A DNA stretch of 64,000 nucleotides from Streptomyces chromofuscus (lineage in GTDB: Bacteria; Actinomycetota; Actinomycetes; Streptomycetales; Streptomycetaceae), in contig NZ_CP063374.1 in assembly GCF_015160875.1 (NCBI RefSeq), positions 4,591,501 through 4,655,500 of the forward strand, in the 5' to 3' direction. Shown in pieces: positions 25,736-34,298 of this stretch (positions are counted from its first letter, which is position 1; every line of letters starts with the position of its first letter). The notes beneath the pieces were generated by a model. The model did no database searches. It was not told the DNA's origin and worked only from the letters and a program-made list of their open reading frames with translations. The position numbers were made by a program, and so were the translations under genes.

Positions 25736-27022
25736 ATGGCTCACATCAGTCGACGCGGAGCGATGGGACTCGGCGCGGGGGCCGCGGCCGCTCTCGGGCT
25801 CGCCGGATGCGGAACGCTCACCGCCTCGGACGGCCCGAACCCCGCCGGCGGTTCCGGGCGGAAGCCGCCGAGCGGCCCGCGGGGCGCGAAGACCACCGTC
25901 CGTCCGATCGGCGACGGCTCGACCGCCTTCACCGGCAGGCAGCCCCACCAGCCGCCCCGGCCCGAGCCGCTGGAGCCCGGACAAATGCCGCCGCAGTTCG
26001 TGGTCTTCTCCTGGGACGGGGCCGGCGAGGTCGGCAACGGCCTCTTCCCGCGCTTCCTCGACCTCGCCCGGGAGCACGGGGCACACATGACCTTCTTCCT
26101 CTCGGGCCTGTATCTGCTGCCCGAGTCGAAGAAGCGGCTCTACGACCCCCCGAACAACCCGCGCGGCGCCTCCGACATCGGCTACCTCACCGACGCGCAC
26201 ATCAAGGACACCCTGCGCAACCTCCGCCGCGCCTGGCTGGAGGGCCACGAGATCGGCACCCACTTCAACGGCCACTTCTGCGCCGGCCCCGGCTCGGTCG
26301 GCACCTGGACGCCGCGGCAGTGGCGCAGCGAGATCGACCAGGCCAAGTCGTTCGTGAAGGAGTGGCGGACCAATTCGGGCTGGACCGATCTGCCGTCGCT
26401 GCCCTTCGACTACGACAAGGAACTCGTCGGCGGCCGCACACCCTGTCTGCTCGGCCAGGACAACCTGCTGCCCACCGCCCGTGAGCTGGGCTGGCGCTAC
26501 GACGCCTCGTCGCCCGGCGGCCGTCAGGTCTGGCCGACGAAGATACAGGGCATATGGGACCTTCCGCTCCAGCAGATACCTTTCCCCGGCCGCTCGTTCG
26601 AGGTCCTCTCGATGGACTACAACATGCTCGCCAACCAGTCGGTGAACTCCACCAACGCCCCCGCCCACAACTACCCGGGCTGGCGCGAGCAGGCCGCGCA
26701 GGCCTACATCCAGGGCTTCCGGCGGGCCTACGAGACCAATCGCGCGCCCTTCTTCGTCGGCAACCACTTCGAGCAGTGGAACGGCGGCATATACATGGAC
26801 GCCGTCGAGGAGGCCCTCACGTACATGGCGGGGGAGAGGGAGAAGGGCGGGGACGTGCGGCTGGTCTCCTTCCGGCAGTTCGTGGACTGGCTGGACGTCC
26901 AGCAGCCGGAGGTCCTCGACCAGCTGCGCACGCTGGACGTGGGGCAGGCGCCCGCCGACGGCTGGCAGGACTTCCTCCGGGCGCCCTCCACCGCCACCGC
27001 GGGGGCCGGGAACGCCGCCTGA
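25736..27022 (+). CDS. Tat-exported polysaccharide-deacetylase-like lipoprotein
   Basis: The 428-residue product has a twin-arginine signal (SRRGAMGLGAG) ending in the lipobox LAGC (residues 23-26), so it should be exported folded and lipid-anchored. The mature domain has a deacetylase-like start (QFVVFSWDGAGEVGNG), then HMTFFLSGLYLLP and the metal-ligand-like segment HEIGTHFNGHFC, and a C-terminal VSFRQFVDWLD. This resembles the NodB/carbohydrate esterase 4 fold but the classic TFDDG is altered to SWDG. Substrate could be a cell-wall glycan. It starts 121 bp after the phosphatase gene and precedes the cytochrome c biogenesis genes. Confidence 0.8.
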   Translation: MAHISRRGAMGLGAGAAAALGLAGCGTLTASDGPNPAGGSGRKPPSGPRGAKTTVRPIGDGSTAFTGRQPHQPPRPEPLEPGQMPPQFVVFSWDGAGEVGNGLFPRFLDLAREHGAHMTFFLSGLYLLPESKKRLYDPPNNPRGASDIGYLTDAHIKDTLRNLRRAWLEGHEIGTHFNGHFCAGPGSVGTWTPRQWRSEIDQAKSFVKEWRTNSGWTDLPSLPFDYDKELVGGRTPCLLGQDNLLPTARELGWRYDASSPGGRQVWPTKIQGIWDLPLQQIPFPGRSFEVLSMDYNMLANQSVNSTNAPAHNYPGWREQAAQAYIQGFRRAYETNRAPFFVGNHFEQWNGGIYMDAVEEALTYMAGEREKGGDVRLVSFRQFVDWLDVQQPEVLDQLRTLDVGQAPADGWQDFLRAPSTATAGAGNAA

Positions 27023-27072
27023 AATGCGGGGGTCCGCCCGCGAGGGGGGTGGGCAAGATCCCCAGAACGGGC

Positions 27073-27090
27073 ATGCGAAACTTTTCACAT
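27073..27090 (+). promoter_or_regulatory. Candidate Rex operator overlapping the tlpA-like start
   Basis: ATGCGAAACTTTTCACAT matches the Streptomyces Rex operator pattern TGTGA-N6-TCACA with one mismatch (TGCGA). It overlaps the ATG at 27089. Rex releases DNA when NADH/NAD+ is high, so this would couple cytochrome c maturation to respiratory redox state. Overlap with the start codon suggests a leaderless or very short-leader transcript, or a roadblock mechanism. Assignment is by pattern only. Confidence 0.65.
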
Positions 27091-27694
27091 GAGTGCCGCC
27101 CGTCGCGCCCTTGGCCGTACCTCCCTGCTCGCCACCTCCGGCGCCGCCGTCGCCGCGCTGCTGCTGTCCGCGTGCGGATCCGGCGGGACGTCCGGAGGGG
27201 GCGGCGACACCAACTTCGTCGCCGGCGCCGACGGCATCGACACCGTCGAGAAGGGCGAGCGGGCCGCCGCGCCCGACCTGTCCGGCAAGACCATCGACGG
27301 CGGGCAGCTCGACGTCGCCGACTACAAGGGCAAGGTCGTCGTCCTGAACGTGTGGGGTTCGTGGTGCGGGCCGTGCCGGGCCGAGGCCAAGAACCTGGAA
27401 ACGGTCTACCAGGACACCAAGGACCAGGGCGTCCAGTTCGTCGGCATCAACACGCGCGACACCAGCACCGGCCCGGCGCTCGCCTTCGAGAAGGAGTTCG
27501 GCGTCACCTACCCGAGCCTGTACGACCCGACCGGCAGGCTGATGCTCCGGTTCGCGAAGGGCACGCTCAACCCGCAGGCCATCCCGTCCACGCTCGTCAT
27601 CGACCGGGACGGCAGGATCGCCGCGCGCACGCTCCAGCCGCTCAGCGAGGAGAAGGTGCGCGAGATGCTCGACCCGGTCCTCGCGGAGAAGTGA
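27089..27694 (+). CDS. resA: TlpA/ResA-like thiol-disulfide oxidoreductase lipoprotein
   Basis: The 201-residue protein has a signal peptide with lipobox LLSAC (lipidated Cys29) and a thioredoxin fold with WGSWCGPC (active cysteines 93 and 96). The extracytoplasmic domain should keep apocytochrome c CXXCH thiols reduced before heme attachment. It is the first gene of ccdA-resB-ccsB, with intergenic gaps of 1, 3 and -4 nt. No strong ribosome binding site precedes ATG 27089, consistent with a leaderless mRNA, and a Rex-like site overlaps it. Symbol by analogy with Bacillus resA. Confidence 0.92.
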   Translation: MSAARRALGRTSLLATSGAAVAALLLSACGSGGTSGGGGDTNFVAGADGIDTVEKGERAAAPDLSGKTIDGGQLDVADYKGKVVVLNVWGSWCGPCRAEAKNLETVYQDTKDQGVQFVGINTRDTSTGPALAFEKEFGVTYPSLYDPTGRLMLRFAKGTLNPQAIPSTLVIDRDGRIAARTLQPLSEEKVREMLDPVLAEK

Positions 27695-27695
27695 C

Positions 27696-28466
27696 GTGTC
27701 CGCAGTGACCGAGCTCGCCGCCACCGGACTCAACGACACCGTGCGCAACGGGGCCCTGCTGCTGGCCCTGCCCGTCGCGCTGCTCGGCGGCCTCGTCTCC
27801 TTCTTCTCCCCGTGCGTCCTGCCGCTCGTCCCCGGCTACCTGTCGTACGTGACCGGGGTCACCGGCACCGACCTGGCCGAGGCCCGGCGCGGGCGGATGG
27901 TCACCGGCGCCTCGCTCTTCGTCCTCGGCTTCACCGTCGTGTTCGTCTCCGGCGGGGCACTGTTCGGCTACTTCGGCTCGACGCTGCTGGAGCACCAGAG
28001 CACGCTGACAAGGGTGCTCGGCGTGCTCATGGTCCTCATGGGCGTCTTCTTCATGGGGCTGATGCCCTGGCTCACCCAGCGGGAGTTCCGCTTCCACACC
28101 CGGCCGACGACCGGGCTGGTCGGCGCTCCGCTGCTGGGCGCGCTGTTCGGCATCGGCTGGACGCCCTGCATCGGCCCGACGCTCGCCTCCGTACTGGCGC
28201 TCTCCTCCAACCAGGCCAGCGCCGGACGTGGCGCCCTGCTCACCGTCGCCTACTGCCTCGGCCTCGGCGTGCCCTTCGTGCTGGCCGCCGTCGCCTTCCG
28301 CAAGGCCCTCGGCGCCTTCGGCTGGGTCAAGCGCCACTATGTCTGGGTGATGCGCATCGGCGGGATCATGATGATCCTCACCGGTGTGCTGCTGCTGACC
28401 GGCGCGTGGGACCGCCTGGTGCAGGAGATGCAGACCTGGTCCAACGGCTTCACTGTGGGGATCTGA
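27696..28466 (+). CDS. ccdA: Cytochrome c biogenesis membrane protein CcdA
   Basis: This 256-residue protein has six membrane helices and the two redox cysteines of the DsbD/CcdA family, in SFFSPCVLPLVPGY (Cys40) and GWTPCIGPTLAS (Cys158). It transfers reducing power from cytoplasmic thioredoxin across the membrane to the ResA-like protein encoded 1 nt upstream. GTG 27696 is used as start. It is followed after 3 nt by resB in the same operon. Confidence 0.95.
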   Translation: MSAVTELAATGLNDTVRNGALLLALPVALLGGLVSFFSPCVLPLVPGYLSYVTGVTGTDLAEARRGRMVTGASLFVLGFTVVFVSGGALFGYFGSTLLEHQSTLTRVLGVLMVLMGVFFMGLMPWLTQREFRFHTRPTTGLVGAPLLGALFGIGWTPCIGPTLASVLALSSNQASAGRGALLTVAYCLGLGVPFVLAAVAFRKALGAFGWVKRHYVWVMRIGGIMMILTGVLLLTGAWDRLVQEMQTWSNGFTVGI

Positions 28467-28469
28467 TCG

Positions 28470-30191
28470 ATGAGCAAGACGACGACACGCTCCGCCGAGG
28501 ACCAGGGTCCCGACCAGGAACTGGGCGCGGCCGCCTCCCAGCTGTCCACCGCGCCCGTCGAGGAGGCGCCGAGCGGCCCCGCGCTCGGCGTCGTCGGCTG
28601 GGCACGCTGGTTCTGGCGGCAGCTCACCTCCATGCGGGTCGCGCTGCTGCTGCTCCTGCTGCTGTCGCTGGCCGCGATCCCCGGCTCGCTGATCCCGCAG
28701 ACCGGCGTCGACGCCACCCAGGTCGCCGACTTCCGTCGGCGGCACGAGACCCTCGCGCCGCTCTACGACAAGCTCGGCCTCTTCCACGTCTACAGCTCGG
28801 TGTGGTTCTCCGCGATCTACATCCTGCTGTTCGTCTCCCTCATCGGCTGCATCGTCCCGCGCACCTGGCAGTTCGTCGGCCAGCTGCGCGGCCGGCCGCC
28901 GGCGGCGCCCAAGCGGCTGACCCGGCTGCCCGCCCACACCACCTGGCGCACCGAGGCCGAGCCCGAGCAGGTCCGCGAGGCCGCGCTCGCCCTGCTGAAG
29001 AAGCGCCGCTTCCGCGCCCACGTCACCGGTGACGCGGTCGCCGCCGAGAAGGGCTATCTGCGGGAGGTCGGCAACCTCGCCTTCCACATCGCGCTGATCG
29101 TGATGCTGGTCGCCTTCGCCTGGGGCCAGCTGTTCAAGTCCGAGGGCAACAAGCTGATCCTGGAGGGCGACGGCTTCGCCAACACCCTCACGCAGTACGA
29201 CGACTTCAAGTCCGGCAACCTCTTCAGCCAGGACGAGTTGGACCCGTTCAGCTTCACCCTGAAGGACTTCCACGGCACCTACGAGGCCACCGGCCCCAAC
29301 CGCGGCACCCCGCGCACCTTCCAGGCGACCCTCACCTACAGCGTCGGCGCCTACGGCAAGGACCGGGACGCCACCGTCAAGGTCAACGAACCGCTGGAGA
29401 TCGGCGGCTCGAAGGTCTACCTGGTCAGCCACGGCTACGCCCCGGTCGTCACCGTCCGGGACGCCGAGGGGAACGTCGTGATGGACAAGACGGCCGTGCC
29501 GGTGCTGCCGCTGGACGCCAACGTCACCTCCTCCGGCGCGATCAAGGTGATGGACGGCTACCGCAACGCCGAGGGCGAGCGGGAGCAGCTCGGCTTCAAC
29601 GCCTTCTTCGTGCCGTCCTTCGCCGGTGAGGGCCACGGCACGATGCTGTCCCAGTTCCCGGCGATGCTGAACCCGCGGCTCGCGCTGTCGGCGTACCACG
29701 GCGACCTGGGTGTCGACTCCGGCATCCCGCAGAGCGTGTACCAGCTGAACAAGAAGAACCTGGAGGAGTTCAAGGACTCCAAGGGCGAGCTGTTCAAGAA
29801 GCGGCTGGCGGTCGGCGAGACCATGACGCTGCCCAACGGCGCCGGCTCGGTCACCTTCGAGGGCGTCAAGGAGTGGGCCGGCTTCCAGATCACCCAGCAG
29901 CCCGGCAGCGGCTGGGCGCTGGGCGGCGCCGTCGCCGCGATCCTGGGCCTGGCCGCCTCCCTGTTCGTCCAGCGCCGCCGCGTGTGGGTGCGCGCCGTGC
30001 GGGGCGCCGACGGGGTCACCGTCGTGGAGATGGCCGGCCTCGGCCGCAGCGAGTCCGCCAAGGTGCCCGAGGAGCTCGGCGACCTCGCCGGGACCCTCTA
30101 CGAGAGGGCGCCGGGCGCGCCCGATCCGGACGACGACCATTCCGATTCCCCCGACTCCCATGCCGTACCTGCCGAAGGGGCTGAGAAGTGA
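28470..30191 (+). CDS. resB: Cytochrome c biogenesis protein ResB/Ccs1
   Basis: A 573-residue System II heme-lyase subunit. Membrane helices are near MRVALLLLLLLSLAAIPGSL (about 52-72), YSSVWFSAIYILLFVSLIGC (about 108-128), EVGNLAFHIALIVMLVAFAW (about 198-217) and close to the C-terminus (GWALGGAVAAILGLAASLFV). Between helices 3 and 4 lies a large extracytoplasmic domain. It works with CcsB to attach heme to apocytochromes c. The C-terminal tail is acidic. Its stop overlaps the ccsB start by 4 nt. Confidence 0.95.
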   Translation: MSKTTTRSAEDQGPDQELGAAASQLSTAPVEEAPSGPALGVVGWARWFWRQLTSMRVALLLLLLLSLAAIPGSLIPQTGVDATQVADFRRRHETLAPLYDKLGLFHVYSSVWFSAIYILLFVSLIGCIVPRTWQFVGQLRGRPPAAPKRLTRLPAHTTWRTEAEPEQVREAALALLKKRRFRAHVTGDAVAAEKGYLREVGNLAFHIALIVMLVAFAWGQLFKSEGNKLILEGDGFANTLTQYDDFKSGNLFSQDELDPFSFTLKDFHGTYEATGPNRGTPRTFQATLTYSVGAYGKDRDATVKVNEPLEIGGSKVYLVSHGYAPVVTVRDAEGNVVMDKTAVPVLPLDANVTSSGAIKVMDGYRNAEGEREQLGFNAFFVPSFAGEGHGTMLSQFPAMLNPRLALSAYHGDLGVDSGIPQSVYQLNKKNLEEFKDSKGELFKKRLAVGETMTLPNGAGSVTFEGVKEWAGFQITQQPGSGWALGGAVAAILGLAASLFVQRRRVWVRAVRGADGVTVVEMAGLGRSESAKVPEELGDLAGTLYERAPGAPDPDDDHSDSPDSHAVPAEGAEK

Positions 30192-31297
30192 CTCTCGCCG
30201 CCGCGACCAATGAGAACCTCGCGGACCTCAGCAACACGCTGATCTACTCCGCGATGGCCGTCTACACCCTGGCCTTCTTCGCGTACATCACCGAATGGAT
30301 CTTCGGCAGCCGCAGCAGGGTCGGCCGCACCGCCGCCGCGCTCACCTCCGCCGGCAGGACCGCCGCGGCTCCGGCCGTCACGGTGAAGAACGCGGGCGGG
30401 ACCACCGTCCTGGAGCGGCCGAAGGTGGTCGTGCGGGCCGCGTCCGGCAGCCGGGACGTGCCCGACGGGCCCGGTGCGCACGGCGGGGACGAGCAGGGCG
30501 ACCTCTACGGGCGCGTCGCCGTGTCGCTCACCGTGCTCGCGTTCCTCATCGAGTTCGGCGGCGTGCTCGCCCGGGCCCTGTCGGTGCAGCGGGCGCCGTG
30601 GGGCAACATGTACGAGTTCAACATCACCTTCTCCACCGTCGCCGTCGGTGTGTACGTCACCCTCCTGGCGCTGAAGAAGAACGTGCGCTGGCTCGGCCTC
30701 CCGCTGGTCACCACGGTCCTGCTCGACCTCGGCCTGGCCGTCACCGTGCTGTACACCGCCAGCGACCAGCTGGTGCCCGCCCTGCACTCGTACTGGCTGT
30801 ACATCCACGTCTCCACCGCGATCCTGTGCGGGGCCGTCTTCTACGTCGGCGCGGTGTCCACGGTGCTCTACCTCTTCCGCGACTCCTACGAGAACAAGCT
30901 GGCGGGCGGCGGCGCGCCGGGCCGGTTCGCGGCCTCCGTGCTGGAGCGGCTGCCCGCGGCGGCCTCCCTGGACAAGTTCTCGTACCGCGTCAACGCCGCC
31001 GTCTTCCCGCTGTGGACGTTCACGATCATCGCGGGCGCGATCTGGGCGGGCGACGCCTGGGGCCGCTACTGGGGCTGGGACCCCAAGGAGACCTGGTCGT
31101 TCATCACCTGGGTCGCCTACGCCGGCTATCTGCACGCCCGCGCCACGGCCGGGTGGAAGGGCCGCAAGGCCGCGTATCTGGCGCTGCTGGCGTTCGGGTG
31201 CTGGCTGTTCAACTACTACGGCGTGAACATCTTCGTGACCGGCAAGCACTCCTACGCCGACGTCGGCCTGGGCGCGCTCCAGTCCGTCGGGTTCTGA
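30188..31297 (+). CDS. ccsB: Cytochrome c biogenesis protein CcsB/ResC (CcsA family)
   Basis: The 369-residue, roughly eight-helix protein has the tryptophan-rich heme-handling motif WGWDPKETWSFITW near residue 295 and conserved membrane histidines (for example in SYWLYIHVSTAIL). It is the heme-exporting half of the System II cytochrome c synthase; ResB is the partner. GTG 30188 overlaps resB by 4 nt. A Gly/Ala/Arg-rich insertion of about 70 residues lies between helix 1 and helix 2. A terminator hairpin begins about 50 bp after the stop and ends the operon. Confidence 0.95.
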   Translation: MTLAAATNENLADLSNTLIYSAMAVYTLAFFAYITEWIFGSRSRVGRTAAALTSAGRTAAAPAVTVKNAGGTTVLERPKVVVRAASGSRDVPDGPGAHGGDEQGDLYGRVAVSLTVLAFLIEFGGVLARALSVQRAPWGNMYEFNITFSTVAVGVYVTLLALKKNVRWLGLPLVTTVLLDLGLAVTVLYTASDQLVPALHSYWLYIHVSTAILCGAVFYVGAVSTVLYLFRDSYENKLAGGGAPGRFAASVLERLPAAASLDKFSYRVNAAVFPLWTFTIIAGAIWAGDAWGRYWGWDPKETWSFITWVAYAGYLHARATAGWKGRKAAYLALLAFGCWLFNYYGVNIFVTGKHSYADVGLGALQSVGF

Positions 31298-31347
31298 CCC
31301 CGGACACCCGGACCCCGAACACCCCGCACAAGGACCAGCCGTGCGGA

Positions 31348-31389
31348 GAAGGCCGGTTCCTGTGGCCCGCGTCACAGGAACCGGCCTTC
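31348..31389 (+). terminator. Terminator of the cytochrome c biogenesis operon
   Basis: GAAGGCCGGTTCCTGTG pairs perfectly with its complement (17-bp stem, 8-nt loop at 31365-31372), with no T-run. It lies 50 bp after ccsB and 23 bp before the sigma-factor start, so it separates the two operons. Confidence 0.9.
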
Positions 31390-31412
31390 GTCGTGCGGAC
31401 AGACAAGGGGGC

Positions 31413-32018
31413 GTGGACACGAATCTGCGGAAACGCATCCGCGCGGGGGACCACGACGCCTTCGGTGAGCTCTTCGACGCCTACGCGCGCTCCGTCTACA
31501 ACCACGCCTTCCGGCTCACGGGGGAGTGGGCGGTGGCCGAGGACGTCGTCTCGCTGACCTTCCTGGACGCCTGGCGGCTGCGCGAGAAGGCGGACCCCGA
31601 GGGAGGCTCCCTGCGCCCCTGGCTGCTGGGCATCGCCACCAACGTCACCCGCAACACCCGCCGCGCCGCCCGAAGACACGCGGCGGCGATCGCACGGCTC
31701 CCGCGTGACGAGCCGGTGCGGGACTTCGCCGACGAGGTCGCCGGGCGCGTCGACGACGCCGCCCAGCTGGCCCTCGTCCGCACCGCCCTGGCCGAGCTGC
31801 GGCGGGCCGAGCGCGAGGTGCTGGCGCTGTGCGTGTGGGCGGGGCTCGACTACCAGGCGGCCGCCCAGGCGCTGGGGGTGCCGGTGGGGACCGTGCGGTC
31901 GCGGCTGTCGCGGGCGCGGACAAAGCTCGCGAAACACATGGAACTCCCCGACGGTCGCGGACAGATGAGAGGTGACCGCACCACCGCGGTCAGGCCCATC
32001 CAGGAGGGAAACCTGTGA
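31413..32018 (+). CDS. ECF RNA polymerase sigma factor
   Basis: I use GTG 31413, preceded by AAGGGG; a longer frame would read through the terminator. The 201-residue protein has sigma-2 (FGELFDAYARSVYNHAFRLTGEW, then EDVVSLTFLDAWR) and sigma-4 (RAEREVLALCVWAGLDYQAA, then PVGTVRSRLSRAR). It is a SigE-like ECF factor that should direct a small stress or development regulon. The next gene overlaps its stop by 4 nt and encodes a membrane-anchored protein in the place where an anti-sigma factor is usual. Confidence 0.92.
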   Translation: MDTNLRKRIRAGDHDAFGELFDAYARSVYNHAFRLTGEWAVAEDVVSLTFLDAWRLREKADPEGGSLRPWLLGIATNVTRNTRRAARRHAAAIARLPRDEPVRDFADEVAGRVDDAAQLALVRTALAELRRAEREVLALCVWAGLDYQAAAQALGVPVGTVRSRLSRARTKLAKHMELPDGRGQMRGDRTTAVRPIQEGNL

Positions 32019-32923
32019 CCGAGTTCCCCGAGAGAGACCTTCCGCCGGGCCGTCACCGACTCCTCAAGGAGCATCTGATGACCGAGATCCGGCAGGCCTT
32101 TGACCCGGCGCCCGCGCGCGCCGCCCGCAAGCCCTGGCTGCGCCCCGCGCTGCTGGCGGGAGCCGTCGCGGCCGTCGCGGCGGTCGCGCTCACCGTCGCC
32201 GTGCCCTCCGGCCCCTCCGGGGCGCCCGCCGCCTCGAACGAAGCGGTGGCGCTGCTGGAGGACATCGCCCTGGCGGCCGAGAAGTCCGGCGCGCCGGACG
32301 GCATCCGGGACGACCAGTTCGTCTACATCAAGAGCCGGGACGCCTACACCACCCGGACCAACGGCGGCCCCGAGAAGCTCGACCCCGTCCGCGACCGGGA
32401 GATCTGGCTGTCGGTGGACGGCACTCGTGAAGGGCTGCTGGAGGAGGACCGGCCGGGCAACGAGCACGTGCCGCTTGAGCCCGATGCCCCGGACAACGAG
32501 CGGGCCACCAACTACCGGGCGCTGTCCGGGCTGCCGACCGACCCGGACGAGATGCGCGACTGGCTGTACCGGACCGCCGCGGCGCAGGTCGACGCGGAAC
32601 GCCCGGACCGGGACCACGCCGCCTTCGTCCTCTTCGGCGACCTGATCCGGGAGTCGCTGATGCCGCCGGAGGTCGGCGCCGCCCTGTACCGGGCCGCCGC
32701 GATGATCCCCGGCGTCGAGGTGGTGCACGGCGTCCGGGACTCCGTGGGGCGCGAGGGCGTCGCGATCACCCGGGCCGGCGGCGACGGACGCGAGGAGCTG
32801 ATCTTCGACGAGAAGACGTTCACGTTCCTCGGTGAGCGCGTGCTCGACGCCGACGGCACGGTGGACGGCATCAGCGCGGTCGTCCGGCGTGCGGTCGTCG
32901 ACAGGGCGGGCGAGCGTCCGTAG
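32015..32923 (+). CDS. CU044_5270-family membrane protein (sigma-factor partner)
   Basis: This 302-residue protein starts at GTG 32015 inside the sigma-factor stop. A cytoplasmic N-terminus of about 45 residues (containing HRLLKEHLMTEIRQAF) is followed by one membrane helix (ALLAGAVAAVAAVALTVAV) and a large extracytoplasmic domain. This is the layout of the CU044_5270 family, regularly encoded next to ECF sigma factors in Streptomyces. An anti-sigma role is plausible because of position and topology, but no zinc-binding anti-sigma motif is present. Confidence 0.82.
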   Translation: MTEFPERDLPPGRHRLLKEHLMTEIRQAFDPAPARAARKPWLRPALLAGAVAAVAAVALTVAVPSGPSGAPAASNEAVALLEDIALAAEKSGAPDGIRDDQFVYIKSRDAYTTRTNGGPEKLDPVRDREIWLSVDGTREGLLEEDRPGNEHVPLEPDAPDNERATNYRALSGLPTDPDEMRDWLYRTAAAQVDAERPDRDHAAFVLFGDLIRESLMPPEVGAALYRAAAMIPGVEVVHGVRDSVGREGVAITRAGGDGREELIFDEKTFTFLGERVLDADGTVDGISAVVRRAVVDRAGERP

Positions 32924-32960
32924 GCGTGCGCGGCCCGGCGTGACGGGTCAGGCTGGTGTC

Positions 32961-33356
32961 ATGAGGGGTTCCATCGAGCAGGGCATCAGCCAGACCCACG
33001 GGAACACGCACATCCTGCACTTCCTGGTGCGGCTTCCGCTGCCCATGGAGCAGGTCTGGCCCTCGGTGGCCACCGCCGAGGGCCTCGCGACCTGGTTCAC
33101 CCCGGCCGACGTGCTCGAACCCCACCTCGGCGGCGCGGTCAGCCTGCGCGACACCGGGTCCGGGCAGATCACGGCCTGGGACGTCGACCGGGTCGCCGAG
33201 TACACGCTGGAGGGCGGCGGCCGCATCCGCTTCCACCTGGAGCGGGACGGGGAGCAGGGCAGCGCCTTGCGCTTCACCCACGAGTTCGAGGGAGAGCGGG
33301 AGACGGAGCGAGCGTGGCGATCCCGCTTCGAACGTCTGATCGAGGAAGTGGGGTGA
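32961..33356 (+). CDS. SRPBCC/AHSA1-type START-like protein
   Basis: ATG 32961 gives 131 aa. The fold signature is LVRLPLPMEQVWPSVATAEG, then LATWFTPADV and ALRFTHEFEGERETERAWRS, as in AHSA1-like SRPBCC proteins, which bind hydrophobic ligands. It is cytoplasmic and small. It follows the sigma-factor partner by 37 bp on the same strand and may be co-transcribed. Ligand unknown. Confidence 0.82.
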   Translation: MRGSIEQGISQTHGNTHILHFLVRLPLPMEQVWPSVATAEGLATWFTPADVLEPHLGGAVSLRDTGSGQITAWDVDRVAEYTLEGGGRIRFHLERDGEQGSALRFTHEFEGERETERAWRSRFERLIEEVG

Positions 33357-33612
33357 CCCCGCCCCGGTGGCGTCGTCATCCGTCGGCAGGGCCCAGCGTC
33401 CCGTGAAGCGGCGGTAGGCGGTCGGCGGGCACGTCGGGCTGGGGTCGAGTTCGTCCTCGGCCGGCCATCTCGTCCGGGCCGGCTCGCCGCGTCAACTCTT
33501 CACACGGTGCCCACACTTGACAGTGCTGTTCGGCTTGCGTGGAGGACTCGTCACGTAGTTAATGTTCTCCACCCAGTGATGGGGTATCACTCCGACTTCA
33601 TGGGGCAGATTC

Positions 33613-34227
33613 ATGCACACGGCCCACCCCCCGTCCGGCGACATCCCGGACAATGCTCCGCCCTTACCTCCCACGCCACCGCCTCTCATGGGCAGCATTG
33701 ATCTACGCGTCAGCAAACGGCTGCTGTGGGTCGGCGGTGCCGCCTACCCGTTGCACAACATCGTGAGGGTCTACACCCTCACCGTCCGTCCCCGGCGCAA
33801 GGACGCCACCATCCGCTTTCTGAAAAGCACCACGATCACACTGGCGACAGCAATCGCCCTCACCATCCTCAGTGCCATGACCGCCGTGGCGAGCGGAGAG
33901 GCGGCAGGACTGCTGGTCACGTTCGTGTGGCTGGGAACGGTGGCGGCGATCATCTACTTCTTCGTGGAACTGGTGTTGGTGCTGAGCGCGCAATCGCACT
34001 TCGTCCTGGCCGTGGAGACGTCCGGGGCCTCGACTGCGGTGGTCACCAGCAACAACCCGCACCACCTGACCCAACTGGTCGGCCACATCGTCCACGCCAT
34101 TGAGAACCCGGAATTCGAGTTCCACGTGACGGTCGGAACCATCAACATCAGCCCGAAGAACTACTACTTCGGCGACAACGTCAATATGTACGGCGGCACC
34201 GGCAACGTGGGGATGGTGAGCGCATGA
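33613..34227 (+). CDS. DUF6232 membrane protein with C-terminal shared motif
   Basis: From ATG 33613 (GGGG 8 nt upstream) the protein is 204 aa. After a Pro-rich N-terminus it has a DUF6232-like domain (IDLRVSKRLLWVGGAAYPLH onward), two membrane helices (about 74-98 and 102-126), a short domain, and a C-terminal motif YYFGDNVNMYGGTGNVGMV at 183-201. Codon 18 is TTA (33664-33666), the rare bldA codon. If translation starts at ATG 33688 instead, the TTA lies outside the gene. It overlaps the next gene by 4 nt. Function unknown; a membrane platform is suggested by the motif it shares with its neighbour. Confidence 0.8.
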   Translation: MHTAHPPSGDIPDNAPPLPPTPPPLMGSIDLRVSKRLLWVGGAAYPLHNIVRVYTLTVRPRRKDATIRFLKSTTITLATAIALTILSAMTAVASGEAAGLLVTFVWLGTVAAIIYFFVELVLVLSAQSHFVLAVETSGASTAVVTSNNPHHLTQLVGHIVHAIENPEFEFHVTVGTINISPKNYYFGDNVNMYGGTGNVGMVSA

Positions 34228-34298
34228 GCGGTCAGAACTTCTACTTCGGCGACAACGTCAACATGCACGGGGGCACCGGTCACACCGGCTTCGTCAAG
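34158..34298 (+). repeat. Near-identical direct repeat across the gene junction
   Basis: 34158-34220 (end of the DUF6232 gene) and 34236-34298 (start of the next gene) are near-identical, sharing for example TACTTCGGCGACAACGTCAA. They encode the same motif 78 nt apart, once at a C-terminus and once at an N-terminus. Identity persists at third codon positions, so the pair is recent or under gene conversion. Confidence 0.93.
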
